DNA from: Bacteriovorax sp. Seq25_V
GTDB taxonomy: Bacteria > Bdellovibrionota > Bacteriovoracia > Bacteriovoracales > Bacteriovoracaceae
Length of the DNA stretch: 64,000 bases
Direction: 5' to 3'
NCBI RefSeq assembly: GCF_000447795.1
Contig: NZ_AUNI01000009.1
Span: forward strand, 62,001 to 126,000
Part shown: positions 26,011 to 34,930 of the stretch, piece after piece
How the letters are laid out: every line of letters begins with the position of its first letter
How positions within the stretch are numbered: the first letter of the stretch is position 1
Program-made: the position numbers and the translations under genes
The notes under the pieces: model-generated
The model's input: only the letters and a program-made list of their open reading frames with translations
Database searches by the model: none
Told to the model about the DNA's origin: nothing

Positions 26011-28572
26011 ATGAAAGAATTTGAAATTATTTGCATTGATGATGAAAAAGAGATTCTCGATATTTATGAGCTAGAGCTTGCTAAGTGTGGCTGTACCATT
26101 AAGTCATTTGTAAAGCCTGATCTTGCTTATGAATACATTATTGAAAATGCGAAGAAAATTGTTCTTATCGTAAGTGACTATAAAATGCCTGAGATGACAG
26201 GGCTTGAACTGCGTAAAATGTTAAATGCAAATGACGTCATGATTCCTTTTTTGATGGTGACTGGTTTCTATAGTAAAGAAATGGCCCTGGAGGGGATGGA
26301 ACTTAAGATATCAAAGTTTATTAATAAGCCCTTTCGCTCCGACGAACTAAGTGCTGTTGCCTCAGCAGAGCTTGATCAATATCTACGAGTTCTTAATGAA
26401 GAGCGTGAGATGATTAAATCTTTTGTTGAAGAATCATCTCCAATGCTTGAGGAAATCGAAGATTTAATTCTAGTTTTAGAAGAAGAACCTCATAATTTAA
26501 ATGCTCTTAATACATATTTTAGATTGCTCCACACAATTAAGGGAACAGCCTCTTGTGTTGGTTTAAAAACATTACCCGAATTTGCCCATAAATATGAAGA
26601 CCTAATTGGTTCTTTGAAGAATGGAGATATTCAAGTAAATGATCTTGTTATAAATACATTTTTAAAAGGACTAGATGTCTTAAAAAGAATGTATTCAAGC
26701 ATTGCAAATGATGGTGCTTTCGAATTTGACATTCAGGAAGACTTAAAAATATTCAACACTGATTTTAAAAATTTAGAACAAAGTAAAAATCAATCTCAGA
26801 CAGAGGTTAAAGAAGTCGAAGTTGTCGATAATAAGGCACAAAGTACTTCAAAAGATACAAATGAAAAAATAAATGTTCAGGTCTCAATTCTTGACAACTT
26901 CATGGAACTATCAGGGGAAATGACAGTTCTTAGAAATATGATCGTTAAAAGTGTCTCTAAAATTGAGCAGAGATATCAAAATGACAAAGATGTAGATGTC
27001 CTTTCTGACTCATTGGATGAAATGCACAAGGTATCATCAATTTTACAAAATCAGATTTCCGAAATGAGAAAAATTTCAGTTGAAAGTATTTATCGCCCAT
27101 TGAAAAGAATTGTAAGAGATGCTTCTAAAAAGCTTAAGAAAGAAGTTAATATTGAATTTGAGGGAGAAGAACTTAAAGTCGACACTTCAATCGCTAAAAT
27201 ACTAAATGGTGTGCTAATTCATCTTCTACGAAATGGGGTAGATCATGGTATTGAATTACCCGAGACAAGGACGACAGCAGGTAAGCAAGCAGAAGGTAAT
27301 ATCTTACTCTCGACGGTCATAGACGGTGAAAATATTCTTGTTACAATTTCTGATGATGGTAACGGAATGAATCCTGATAAATTAAAAGCTAAAGCAATTG
27401 AAAATGGTCTTTTTACAAAAGAGCAGCTTGATAAAATGTCGGAACAACGAATTTTCTCTCTGATTTTTGAGTCTGGATTTAGTACAGCTGGTGAGGTTAC
27501 AGACATCTCTGGTCGTGGTGTTGGAATGGATATGGTTCGAAGCTCTGTCGAGGCAATTGGCGGAAAAATTGTCGTTGAATCAAAGTATGGCGAAGGATCG
27601 AAGTTTATTCTTGTTCTTCCTGTTCCAAGATCTGTACTAATTATTAAATCTTTAATGGTTGGAGTATCTGGAAATCAATTTGCGGTACCACTACAAGATA
27701 TTGATGAAGTCGTAAGCTTAGATGATGACAAGATTTTATCTGAACTCAGAGAAATCGATGGGGCACAAGTGCTTTGCCATCACGGCCGTTTGATACCGTT
27801 AATAAATCTTCATGACAGATTTCACCCAGGGGCTATGTCTGATAGATCTTTGCAAAATGTGATCGTTATAGATACCGAAGGTATGCATTTTGGATTACTT
27901 GTTGATGAAGTATTTGATATCGAGGAAGTTGTACTTAAAAAGTTTTCAGGACATTTGCAGTCGGACACATCTCTTTTTCAAGGAGCAACCCTAATAGGTG
28001 ACGGAGATATCGCACTGATACTTGATCTTGAGAATATCGCTCATTCTAGTAATATCGTGAATAGTGTTGAGGAAGATTATATTACTACAACTAAAAATAA
28101 TATTGAGCCTGTCGAATATCTTCAATTCTCACTTGAAGATCAAAGATCATCATATGCAGTTAGTTTGAGTATGGTTGACAGACTTGAAGAGTTTGCAATG
28201 AGTGATATAGAGTATACTGGTAATAATATGATTATTAGATATCGTGACAGTTTTCTACCTCTAGTGAATTTAGAATCAGTTCTTTATCAAAAAGAAGCAA
28301 TACTCGCTGAAGACTGTGACATTGTTTGTATTGTTGTCAACTTAGAAGGGCAGAAACTGGGATTACTTGTTAATCGCATTGGTGATATTGCTAATGTATA
28401 TGAGACTCTTGATGATACCTTTTATAATGGCTCGGGAATTTTAGGAACTGTGTTCATTAATGAGAAGACAGTAAATGTATTGGATTTAGAGTTTGTAGTG
28501 AAATCTAGAGCTAAGTCTAGGCATCAAGTTAAGGATGATTCTCATCATGAAGATTTTGAAACCGCTGCATAA
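26011..28572 (+). CDS. cheA: Second hybrid CheA: receiver - HPt - kinase - CheW - CheW
   Basis: The 853-aa kinase has the parts of the first CheA, with the receiver moved to the front: receiver about 1-125 (phospho-Asp D56 in IVSDYKMPEMTG), HPt about 130-245 (H174 in LLHTIKGTAS), dimerisation about 285-360, ATPase domain with HLLRNGVDHG (about 403), DDGNGMN and GRGVGMD, then two CheW-like domains (about 535-680 and 690-835). A GAGGAT ribosome site precedes the ATG, and the operon ends at a strong terminator. The second CheW-like domain parallels that of the first CheA (SxxDRLEEF and VNRLEEF). Having two kinases suggests either two outputs or a mixed-array kinase. Confidence 0.93.
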   Translation: MKEFEIICIDDEKEILDIYELELAKCGCTIKSFVKPDLAYEYIIENAKKIVLIVSDYKMPEMTGLELRKMLNANDVMIPFLMVTGFYSKEMALEGMELKISKFINKPFRSDELSAVASAELDQYLRVLNEEREMIKSFVEESSPMLEEIEDLILVLEEEPHNLNALNTYFRLLHTIKGTASCVGLKTLPEFAHKYEDLIGSLKNGDIQVNDLVINTFLKGLDVLKRMYSSIANDGAFEFDIQEDLKIFNTDFKNLEQSKNQSQTEVKEVEVVDNKAQSTSKDTNEKINVQVSILDNFMELSGEMTVLRNMIVKSVSKIEQRYQNDKDVDVLSDSLDEMHKVSSILQNQISEMRKISVESIYRPLKRIVRDASKKLKKEVNIEFEGEELKVDTSIAKILNGVLIHLLRNGVDHGIELPETRTTAGKQAEGNILLSTVIDGENILVTISDDGNGMNPDKLKAKAIENGLFTKEQLDKMSEQRIFSLIFESGFSTAGEVTDISGRGVGMDMVRSSVEAIGGKIVVESKYGEGSKFILVLPVPRSVLIIKSLMVGVSGNQFAVPLQDIDEVVSLDDDKILSELREIDGAQVLCHHGRLIPLINLHDRFHPGAMSDRSLQNVIVIDTEGMHFGLLVDEVFDIEEVVLKKFSGHLQSDTSLFQGATLIGDGDIALILDLENIAHSSNIVNSVEEDYITTTKNNIEPVEYLQFSLEDQRSSYAVSLSMVDRLEEFAMSDIEYTGNNMIIRYRDSFLPLVNLESVLYQKEAILAEDCDIVCIVVNLEGQKLGLLVNRIGDIANVYETLDDTFYNGSGILGTVFINEKTVNVLDLEFVVKSRAKSRHQVKDDSHHEDFETAA

Positions 28573-28600
28573 AAGTTTAAGTTTAGTGATTTAGACAAAA

Positions 28601-28629
28601 AAAAGACTATCTTACGATAGTCTTTTTTT
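28601..28629. terminator. Bidirectional terminator at end of chemosensory operon
   Basis: An 11-bp stem, AAAAGACTATC (28601-28611) with GATAGTCTTTT (28616-28626), has a TTAC loop, A-rich on the left and T-rich on the right. It serves the chemosensory operon (plus) and the HD-GYP gene (minus), which ends inside it. Confidence 0.9.
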
Positions 28630-29374
28630 ATGCTGCATTTTTCAGAAATTTACCTTCGACGATAGAGAGCTCGAATGTCTCTTCTTTTTGATTGGCATCT
28701 CTTCTCATGGCAGTGATGAATGCCTTCGCTAGTTCTGGATCAAACTGAGAACCTGAAAATTCTTCAAGTTCTGCAAATGCGACTTCATAATCTAAACCTT
28801 TTCTATATGGTCTAGACGATGTCATTGCATCGAATGTATCTGCAATTAAGATAATTCTCGAGAAAAGAGGTATGTCTTCACCTTTAAGGCCCTCTGGATA
28901 ACCACGACCATCCCATCTTTCATGGTGATGTTTGGCATATTTTGCAACTTTCTCAAAATGAGAAAAACCTCTTAAAATCTCAGCTGATTTTTCCGGGTGA
29001 CTTTTCATTTGAAGAAACTCATCTTCAGTTAGTCTTGCTGGTTTTAAAAGTACAGAATCAGGAACACCGATTTTCCCGATATCGTGAAATAGAGCAGATA
29101 ATTCCAGATCATATAATTCTTCTTCATTTAATCCAATTTCTTTTCCGAGGGTTAAGCTAAGGAAGGCAACTCTCATTGAATGCCCATACGTGTATGAGTC
29201 TTTACAGTCCAGCGCATGTAGAATTGTTCTTGCGGCCATTTCACATATCTTTTTTTGCTCAAGTGCAAGCTTCTTATTTTCTTTAACTAGATTTAAAAGA
29301 GCAACATTAGTCACAGCATCTGGCAAAGAGATTACATTATTCGTCGTTGTCGTTGGCTTTTTCTTTATACTCAT
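28628..29374 (-). CDS. HD-GYP domain cyclic-di-GMP phosphodiesterase
   Basis: The 248-aa protein is an HD-GYP domain with a short N-terminal helix. The HD pair is H97-D98 in LFHDIGKIGVPD; the HHERWDGRGYPEG block holds the second-half metal ligands and the GYP motif; IADTFDAMTSSRPYR follows. All catalytic residues of active c-di-GMP (or cGAMP) hydrolases in the family appear present. There is no receiver or membrane domain, so activity would be set by expression or partner binding. It converges on the chemosensory operon. Lowering c-di-GMP usually favours motility, which fits the neighbours but is inference. Confidence 0.9.
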   Translation of the reverse strand: MSIKKKPTTTTNNVISLPDAVTNVALLNLVKENKKLALEQKKICEMAARTILHALDCKDSYTYGHSMRVAFLSLTLGKEIGLNEEELYDLELSALFHDIGKIGVPDSVLLKPARLTEDEFLQMKSHPEKSAEILRGFSHFEKVAKYAKHHHERWDGRGYPEGLKGEDIPLFSRIILIADTFDAMTSSRPYRKGLDYEVAFAELEEFSGSQFDPELAKAFITAMRRDANQKEETFELSIVEGKFLKNAA

Positions 29375-29539
29375 TTCCTACTCTTTTACTCTGTTAATAA
29401 CCCATATATTAACAACTGTTCGGTCCTAAGCGCTCAATTCTTTAATCTTTGAGGGATTTTGTTGTGATTTTGATCAGTTAATATGTTAAAATATTTGGGT
29501 CTAGAGCCAATAATAGTTGTCATATACTAAGGAATTTAC

Positions 29540-30640
29540 ATGGAAGTTGAAATTCTGACCCAGGATGGAACAGAATCTAATATAGCGTATTTTGAATCAT
29601 TATTTTTTAATCTTCACGGTCGTGATGTTGAGTTTGTTAAGGTGGATAGCTTTAGTGCAGATAAAATAAAATTAATAAGTTTAGAATCTTTTAATGAGTT
29701 AAGTGACAAGCGTAAGATTTCTCGCTTCTTCATTTTCTATTATTCTTCAAAAATTAGTAGTAAGCAAGTTGATGAGCTTAATACTCTTGGAAAGACAACT
29801 CCAGAATGTCTTGGTATTTTTGATCTTGATCTCGATTATGGCCTTTATGCTCCATTTGTAGATAATTTTTTATCTCAAATGAGCTTATTAGATTCCCAGA
29901 AATCAATTTTGAAAAAGCTTAATGGAGTTATACAAACAATTCTTGGGCAACTACAAAGAGTAAAAGGAATACATGATAAGATGGTTCCTGTTCGCAGTGA
30001 AGTGATTAGGGGAGTGAGTATAAACTCTCGCTTCTGTGCAGGTACCTCATCTGGTGGTGAGTTTTTCGATTTCTTTAAGTCGGGATCAAAAATTTGGCTT
30101 TTTTCTTTGAATGCTAGCTCTTACATTACTATCGCTTCATTTCTGAGTTTGATTGATACTTGGAAAAGTCAAAGTGAGCTTACTTCTGAATTTGTAAGAC
30201 AGAGTCTTGAGTCAGCAAGAAAAGAATTTGAAGGCTTAGGGGATGTATCACTTCTTGTTCTGTCTGTTGATCTTGGTACATTTAAGATGACAAGTTTTAA
30301 TCTTGGACAGCATGATATTATTTCAAAAGATAAGGTCGTTATCGCTCGTAATGATAATACTTTTCCTTCTAAGTGTGCTGAGTACAAAGAGAGTTCTTAT
30401 CAACTTACTAGAGGAGAGCAGATTGTAATTCTTTCACCAGGTTTTTATAAAAACACAGCTGATTCGATTGACTCTCAAACAAGTTTTAATTTTTTAAAAA
30501 ATAATTGGTCAACAGGAACAGACCTTATTCAAGAACTAACTTTTCAGACAAAGAAAAAGTATAATGATCTTGATTTTCTTCCTTATGATCAAACAATTTT
30601 TACAATTGGAGTTGATAAAAATGTCATTACTAAAGTTTAG
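29540..30640 (+). CDS. SpoIIE/RsbU-like PP2C domain protein, probably inactive
   Basis: Residues 1-125 are of unknown type with some receiver-like alternation. Residues about 150-366 follow the SpoIIE/RsbU phosphatase order: GTSSGGEFFDFF in place of AGGDFYDFF, IWLFSLNASSYITIAS in place of the D-x-S-G-H-G helix start, LLVLSVDLGTFKMTSFNLGQHDII in place of the strand leading to AGHNP, and IVILSPGFYK in place of LYTDGV. The metal-binding Asp residues expected at three of these places are absent, so it is likely a pseudophosphatase acting by binding. The assignment rests on motif spacing only. It diverges from the HD-GYP gene. Confidence 0.5.
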   Translation: MEVEILTQDGTESNIAYFESLFFNLHGRDVEFVKVDSFSADKIKLISLESFNELSDKRKISRFFIFYYSSKISSKQVDELNTLGKTTPECLGIFDLDLDYGLYAPFVDNFLSQMSLLDSQKSILKKLNGVIQTILGQLQRVKGIHDKMVPVRSEVIRGVSINSRFCAGTSSGGEFFDFFKSGSKIWLFSLNASSYITIASFLSLIDTWKSQSELTSEFVRQSLESARKEFEGLGDVSLLVLSVDLGTFKMTSFNLGQHDIISKDKVVIARNDNTFPSKCAEYKESSYQLTRGEQIVILSPGFYKNTADSIDSQTSFNFLKNNWSTGTDLIQELTFQTKKKYNDLDFLPYDQTIFTIGVDKNVITKV

Positions 30641-31190
30641 TGTTGTCCTTTTTTCATTATCAAGTTTCGCATTCTCGGGGAATGAATGTTTCAATACTAA
30701 CTTTAGTGTTGAAGTAACACATAAGTCATTTCCATTTGGATTACTTAATAAAACACTAAAAATTGTGAAAAAAGAGTGTGAGATTGAAATTTCTCATAAT
30801 GAATTTAAGTACAGAAATCGTAAGTGGATTATCGACACCTGTAGAGAGCCTGTTCACATAAAAATTGATACTGGTAGTGTTGATGTAATAAGAAGAGGTG
30901 TTGATTGTCAGATGTCCACTGATAAATTTTGCAAAGAATACAGTCTTATTAAAAAGATTATTCAAGATGATGGATTAATATTTGCTGAAGGATCTAAGAC
31001 TGAACTTGAAAGTGACCATGGTAAAACATACTGTTCTTACGTTTTAGTTGATCAATATCTAGGAAAAAGTCTAGTAATGACTAAAGGTTTCGACTACGAC
31101 TACTTAATGGCGGATAAAACTAGTACAGGAAAAAAAGAAGGGGCCAGTAATGTTTCAATTGACCCGAATTCTGGAAAAGCCGATTTTTAA
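30621..31190 (+). CDS. Small secreted hypothetical protein, 189 aa
   Basis: A longer reading frame exists, but the ATG at 30621 has a GGAG ribosome site and starts a normal signal peptide (K near the N-terminus, then SVVLFSLSSFAFSG). The mature protein has six or more cysteines (ECFN, KKECEI, DTCREP, VDCQMS, KFCKEY, TYCSY) and is probably disulfide-bonded in the periplasm or outside. I do not recognise it. It overlaps the SpoIIE-like gene by 20 bases and the convergent PLP-enzyme gene by 4 bases. No terminator is visible between them. Confidence 0.65.
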   Translation: MSLLKFSVVLFSLSSFAFSGNECFNTNFSVEVTHKSFPFGLLNKTLKIVKKECEIEISHNEFKYRNRKWIIDTCREPVHIKIDTGSVDVIRRGVDCQMSTDKFCKEYSLIKKIIQDDGLIFAEGSKTELESDHGKTYCSYVLVDQYLGKSLVMTKGFDYDYLMADKTSTGKKEGASNVSIDPNSGKADF

Positions 31191-32329
31191 ACTTTAGCAA
31201 AGGCCTTATCTAAATCAGCGATAAGGTCTTCAATATCTTCAATTCCAACCGAAAGTCTTATTAGATTATCTGTTAAACCTATGCTTTCTCTAACTGCCTT
31301 AGGTACAGATGCGTGGGTCATGATTGCAGGATGCTCTATTAAACTTTCTACTCCGCCTAAACTTTCCGCCAGAGAGAATGTTTTTACTGTTGATAAGAAC
31401 TTATTACATTTTTTGATATCGCCTCTTAAGAAGAAGGTAATCATACCACCAAAGCCACTCATTTGCTTCTTTGCAATTTTGTGTTGTGGGTGAGAAGAGA
31501 GGCCTGGATAAATCACCCTTTCTACTTTAGGATGTTTTTCAAGGTATTTTGCAATCTTCAGGGCATTCTTTGCATGCGCTTCCATTCTAACAGCTAAAGT
31601 CTTAACACCTCTAAGAACTAACCAAGAATCAAATGGTGATTGCGTTGGTCCAATTGAGTTTTGTAGTGTCCAAAGTTTTTTGTGCATGACTTTGTCATTT
31701 AACATCACACAACCACCAATGACATCAGAATGACCATTGATATACTTTGTCATTGAGTGCATGACCATATCAGCACCAAGATCGAGAGGGTTTTGGAAAT
31801 ATGGAGACATGAATGTATTATCAACAATTGTCTTTGTTTTATATTTTTTTGCTAAAACACTTATTGCTTTGATATCGGAAATTTTAAGAAGTGGGTTAGT
31901 TGGAGTTTCTACCCAAATAAGAGCTGGCTTATGTTCTTTTAAAGCTGCTTCAACTTTTTTGAGATCAGTTGTATCAATGAAAAGAAAGTTGTGAATTGTG
32001 TTGAAGACAGTCGTAAACAGTCTATATGTTCCTCCGTAGACATCATCTCCACAAATAATCGTCGACCCAGATGGTAGAGCATGCATAATTAGCATTTCAA
32101 TTGAAAGTCCACTTGAAGTTACAAGTGCATGTTTAGCATTTTCAAGGCCCGCGAGGCACTCTTCAAGTCTCGTTCTCGTTGGATTGTGAGATCTTGTATA
32201 CTCATAACCTTTGTGAACTCCTGGACTTGATTGTACGTATGTTGAAGTCTGATAAATCGGAGGCATAATTGCCCCCGTTTCCTTATCTGGCTCACCACCA
32301 ACATGAATGACTTTCGTAGCCTTCTTCAC
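31187..32329 (-). CDS. Cystathionine gamma-lyase/gamma-synthase family PLP enzyme
   Basis: The 380-aa protein is a Cys/Met-metabolism PLP enzyme. It has PPIYQTSTYV, YEYTRSHNPTR, SSGLSIEML, DDVYGGTYRLF, VETPTNPLLKI, DNTFMSP, and the PLP-lysine in SMTKYINGHSDVIGG. Gamma-lyase, gamma-synthase and beta-lyase share these motifs. Because the gene directly follows a cystathionine beta-synthase gene and gshA, I favour gamma-lyase, which splits cystathionine into cysteine, 2-oxobutyrate and ammonia and thereby feeds glutathione synthesis. The GTG start overlaps the stop of the preceding gene by one base and has a GGGAAG ribosome site. Confidence 0.88.
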   Translation of the reverse strand: MKKATKVIHVGGEPDKETGAIMPPIYQTSTYVQSSPGVHKGYEYTRSHNPTRTRLEECLAGLENAKHALVTSSGLSIEMLIMHALPSGSTIICGDDVYGGTYRLFTTVFNTIHNFLFIDTTDLKKVEAALKEHKPALIWVETPTNPLLKISDIKAISVLAKKYKTKTIVDNTFMSPYFQNPLDLGADMVMHSMTKYINGHSDVIGGCVMLNDKVMHKKLWTLQNSIGPTQSPFDSWLVLRGVKTLAVRMEAHAKNALKIAKYLEKHPKVERVIYPGLSSHPQHKIAKKQMSGFGGMITFFLRGDIKKCNKFLSTVKTFSLAESLGGVESLIEHPAIMTHASVPKAVRESIGLTDNLIRLSVGIEDIEDLIADLDKAFAKV

Positions 32330-33711
32330 TAGATGCTTCCCTTAGAAGACATATATTGAAGAATATCAATCTCAGTTAGAATATCTGAAAGTTTTCCATC
32401 TTTCGTAATGATTGCAACTTCTTTCTTTAAAAGAGCATCAGCTACTGTTTCAAGTAATTCATTTCTATCTACGATTCTAAATTTATTTGTATAAGCAAGT
32501 GAGATATTATCATCTTTTTGGAATTCACCCATAACAACAGGCTTTACAAGATTTTTCTCTGCACAAAGACCAACAACTTCTCCTGCCTTATTAACAACTG
32601 GAAGTTGAGACATTCCCTTCTCTTCCATGATTGTAATCGCTTCGCCTATTGTTGCACTGTCATTAATTGTGATAATACTTCCATTTTTTCCAAGATCAGA
32701 AAGTACATCTTTTATTTGTACATTAAATGATGAGTCTAGGTAACCGTTGTCACTCATCCAGTCATCATTGTAGATTTTAGAAGCATAACGGTTTCCTGAA
32801 TCGTGAAGAAGAACTAGAATTTTCTTCGGTTCTTTTTGCTTCTTCGCATAATTGATCGCACCTACAATTGCAGCTCCTGCAGAACCACCTGCGTAAATAC
32901 CTTCATATTTAAGAAGCTTTCTCGTCATTAGAAAACTTTCTTTGTCACCAACAACTTCAAAGTCATCAATAACTGAGAAATCATAATTTTCAGGAATAAA
33001 ATCTTCTCCAATCCCTTCGATTACATATGAATGAGCTTCACACATTTCACCAGTTTTTGCATAGTGAGCGATGATAGATCCAACACAGTCGATACCAACG
33101 ATTTGAACATTAGGCATTTTTTCTTTGAAGTACTTTCCGCAACCCGTAATTGTTCCACCTGTACCAACTCCGGCCATAAATACATCGAAGTCACCTGAAG
33201 TTTGCTCATACATTTCTGGAGCAGTCCAAGTGTAGTGTGTATCTCTATTGTGTAAGTTATCGTACTGATTTACATAGAACGAATTTGGTATTGTTTCAGA
33301 AAGTCTTTTTGATACCGAGTAGTATGAACGTGGATCTTCTGGTTGAACGTTAGTTGGACAAACTACAACCTTGGCACCGAAAGCTCTTAAATTATCAATT
33401 TTCTCTTTGGACTGTTTATCCGCAAGAACAAAAATACATTTGTAACCATGAATTGCAGCCCACATCGCTAGACCAACACCAGTGTTCCCTGAGGTTCCCT
33501 CGATAATTGTTCCACCAGGTTTTAGCTTTCCTTCTTTGACCGCCTGGTCAAGCATATATGATCCGATACGATCTTTAGTTGAACCACCTGGATTCATGTA
33601 CTCAAGTTTTACATAAATTTCTGACTCGATGTCTTTTGTTACGTAGTTTAGTTTTACAATTGGCGTTCCACCGATTGCTTCAAGTACATTTGCTTTAGCG
33701 CCTTTCATCAT
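32329..33711 (-). CDS. Cystathionine beta-synthase with C-terminal CBS-domain pair
   Basis: The 460-aa protein has a fold-type II PLP domain (about 1-330). The PLP-lysine lies in PGGSTKDRIG, the substrate loop is EGTSGNTGVGLA, the phosphate-binding loop is AGVGTGGTITG and GGSAGAAI follows. Two CBS motifs (about 335-455) come next, as in eukaryotic and some bacterial cystathionine beta-synthases. It joins serine and homocysteine to make cystathionine. The CBS pair may bind an adenosyl ligand such as S-adenosylmethionine; that is inference from the family. Cysteine synthase is less likely because of the CBS pair and the neighbouring gamma-lyase. It lies between gshA and the lyase gene in one operon, with an AAGGA ribosome site. 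Confidence 0.9.
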   Translation of the reverse strand: MMKGAKANVLEAIGGTPIVKLNYVTKDIESEIYVKLEYMNPGGSTKDRIGSYMLDQAVKEGKLKPGGTIIEGTSGNTGVGLAMWAAIHGYKCIFVLADKQSKEKIDNLRAFGAKVVVCPTNVQPEDPRSYYSVSKRLSETIPNSFYVNQYDNLHNRDTHYTWTAPEMYEQTSGDFDVFMAGVGTGGTITGCGKYFKEKMPNVQIVGIDCVGSIIAHYAKTGEMCEAHSYVIEGIGEDFIPENYDFSVIDDFEVVGDKESFLMTRKLLKYEGIYAGGSAGAAIVGAINYAKKQKEPKKILVLLHDSGNRYASKIYNDDWMSDNGYLDSSFNVQIKDVLSDLGKNGSIITINDSATIGEAITIMEEKGMSQLPVVNKAGEVVGLCAEKNLVKPVVMGEFQKDDNISLAYTNKFRIVDRNELLETVADALLKKEVAIITKDGKLSDILTEIDILQYMSSKGSI

Positions 33712-33712
33712 T

Positions 33713-34930
33713 TTATATTCCTTGTTTGTTTTTTAATTCAATTGCACCGGCCAGTGTCGATACTCTCGCAATAATAGAGTAGAGCGCTTCTTTAGCCTGA
33801 TAGTCTTGGTTTTGTCTGATCTCACTGATGCAAAATCTTCTAAACACCATACCTCGAGCATTTAAATTGTCATGAGTACCTTTTTCAGTATTTGCTCTCA
33901 TGAAACCCCCAACACTCTTTCCGCCAATAAGATAAATTGTAACTTCCGCTGGCATATTATCATATTTTATGATCGTCTCAACACCTTCTTGGACAATTAC
34001 TGAGGTAAATTTAATTTTGTTTTTACCAATATCCATTTTGTTTCTATCTTTTCTATTGAAATTAAGAACTTCTTCACCACTACCAACAACACTGATACCC
34101 ATTCCGTAAGTACCTTGGTCGCCTTTAATGAAAACTTTCATATCTTCATTTGAGCCTTTTATTTCATCAACTGAAGTTGCTACTTTTTCCAGTCCTTCTT
34201 TCGAAGAAAAATCAATTCCATCAACGAGTTTGAAGCTCGCTTCTATAAGTGAAGGGTCAATATTAAATTCTTTGCAGAAAATTTCAGCAGCTTCGCGGTA
34301 AGCAACAAAGTGCCCTGACTTTGAACGATTAAACCATCCAATATAAGGACTTGGGTGAATTGGAGTTGTAATGCTTTTCCATTCAATATTCATTGGATTA
34401 GACTGATCATTGTTCAAAACAGCATAGTCAATCTTGTCTTCACCAGCATAGATGTGACCATCTTTCACAGTTGCTTTCACAATTTGAAGATCGAATTTTG
34501 AAGCCGAAATAAGATTAAGTTCGTTACCTTCAACAAATAATTCCTCATCAAAACTTGCAACAAAAGTTGTGAAACCTGCATCTGTTAATGCTTTTTTCAA
34601 GTAAGCAAGATGATCAAGATAGAATGTATTCTTTGTATGTGACTCTGGAATAATTGCCACTGTCTTAGTTGCGGGAAAATCTTTTGTGATAAACTTTTTA
34701 AAAGTATCCGACGCGCAATCAAGATCTAGGGCGCAGATATTATTAAATCCTGCTGGATACATATTATTATCAACAGGAGCAATTTTATTTTTACTTTCTC
34801 TAATATCTACAGATGAATAGAGTGGAATAGGTAAACTTTCAAATTGCTTATCAAGGAATTCATTAATTTGATTCCAGTTATGTGTTACGAAACTTTCTAG
34901 TTCCTCTTTTGTGTTTATTTGATAGCTCAT
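33713..34930 (-). CDS. gshA: Glutamate-cysteine ligase, Acidithiobacillus-type GshA family
   Basis: This 405-aa protein matches the proteobacterial GshA family first defined in Acidithiobacillus, not the E. coli or plant types. Visible conserved parts are DIRESKNKIAPVDNNMYPAGFNNI (in pieces), AIIPESHT, DQSNPM, IHPSPYIGWFNRSKS, FIKGDQGTYGMGI and GFMRANTE. It makes gamma-glutamylcysteine, the first and limiting step of glutathione synthesis; no gshB is in the window. I use the ATG at 34930, not the one at 34942, because it overlaps the stop of the ArsA-like gene as ATGA and has GGGA at proper distance. Downstream cystathionine genes would supply its cysteine. Confidence 0.88.
   Translation of the reverse strand: MSYQINTKEELESFVTHNWNQINEFLDKQFESLPIPLYSSVDIRESKNKIAPVDNNMYPAGFNNICALDLDCASDTFKKFITKDFPATKTVAIIPESHTKNTFYLDHLAYLKKALTDAGFTTFVASFDEELFVEGNELNLISASKFDLQIVKATVKDGHIYAGEDKIDYAVLNNDQSNPMNIEWKSITTPIHPSPYIGWFNRSKSGHFVAYREAAEIFCKEFNIDPSLIEASFKLVDGIDFSSKEGLEKVATSVDEIKGSNEDMKVFIKGDQGTYGMGISVVGSGEEVLNFNRKDRNKMDIGKNKIKFTSVIVQEGVETIIKYDNMPAEVTIYLIGGKSVGGFMRANTEKGTHDNLNARGMVFRRFCISEIRQNQDYQAKEALYSIIARVSTLAGAIELKNKQGI

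Noticed and set aside
30564-30620. Upstream start for the small secreted protein
   Set aside because: The added 19 residues spoil the signal peptide and lie inside the previous gene; ATG 30621 has a GGAG site.
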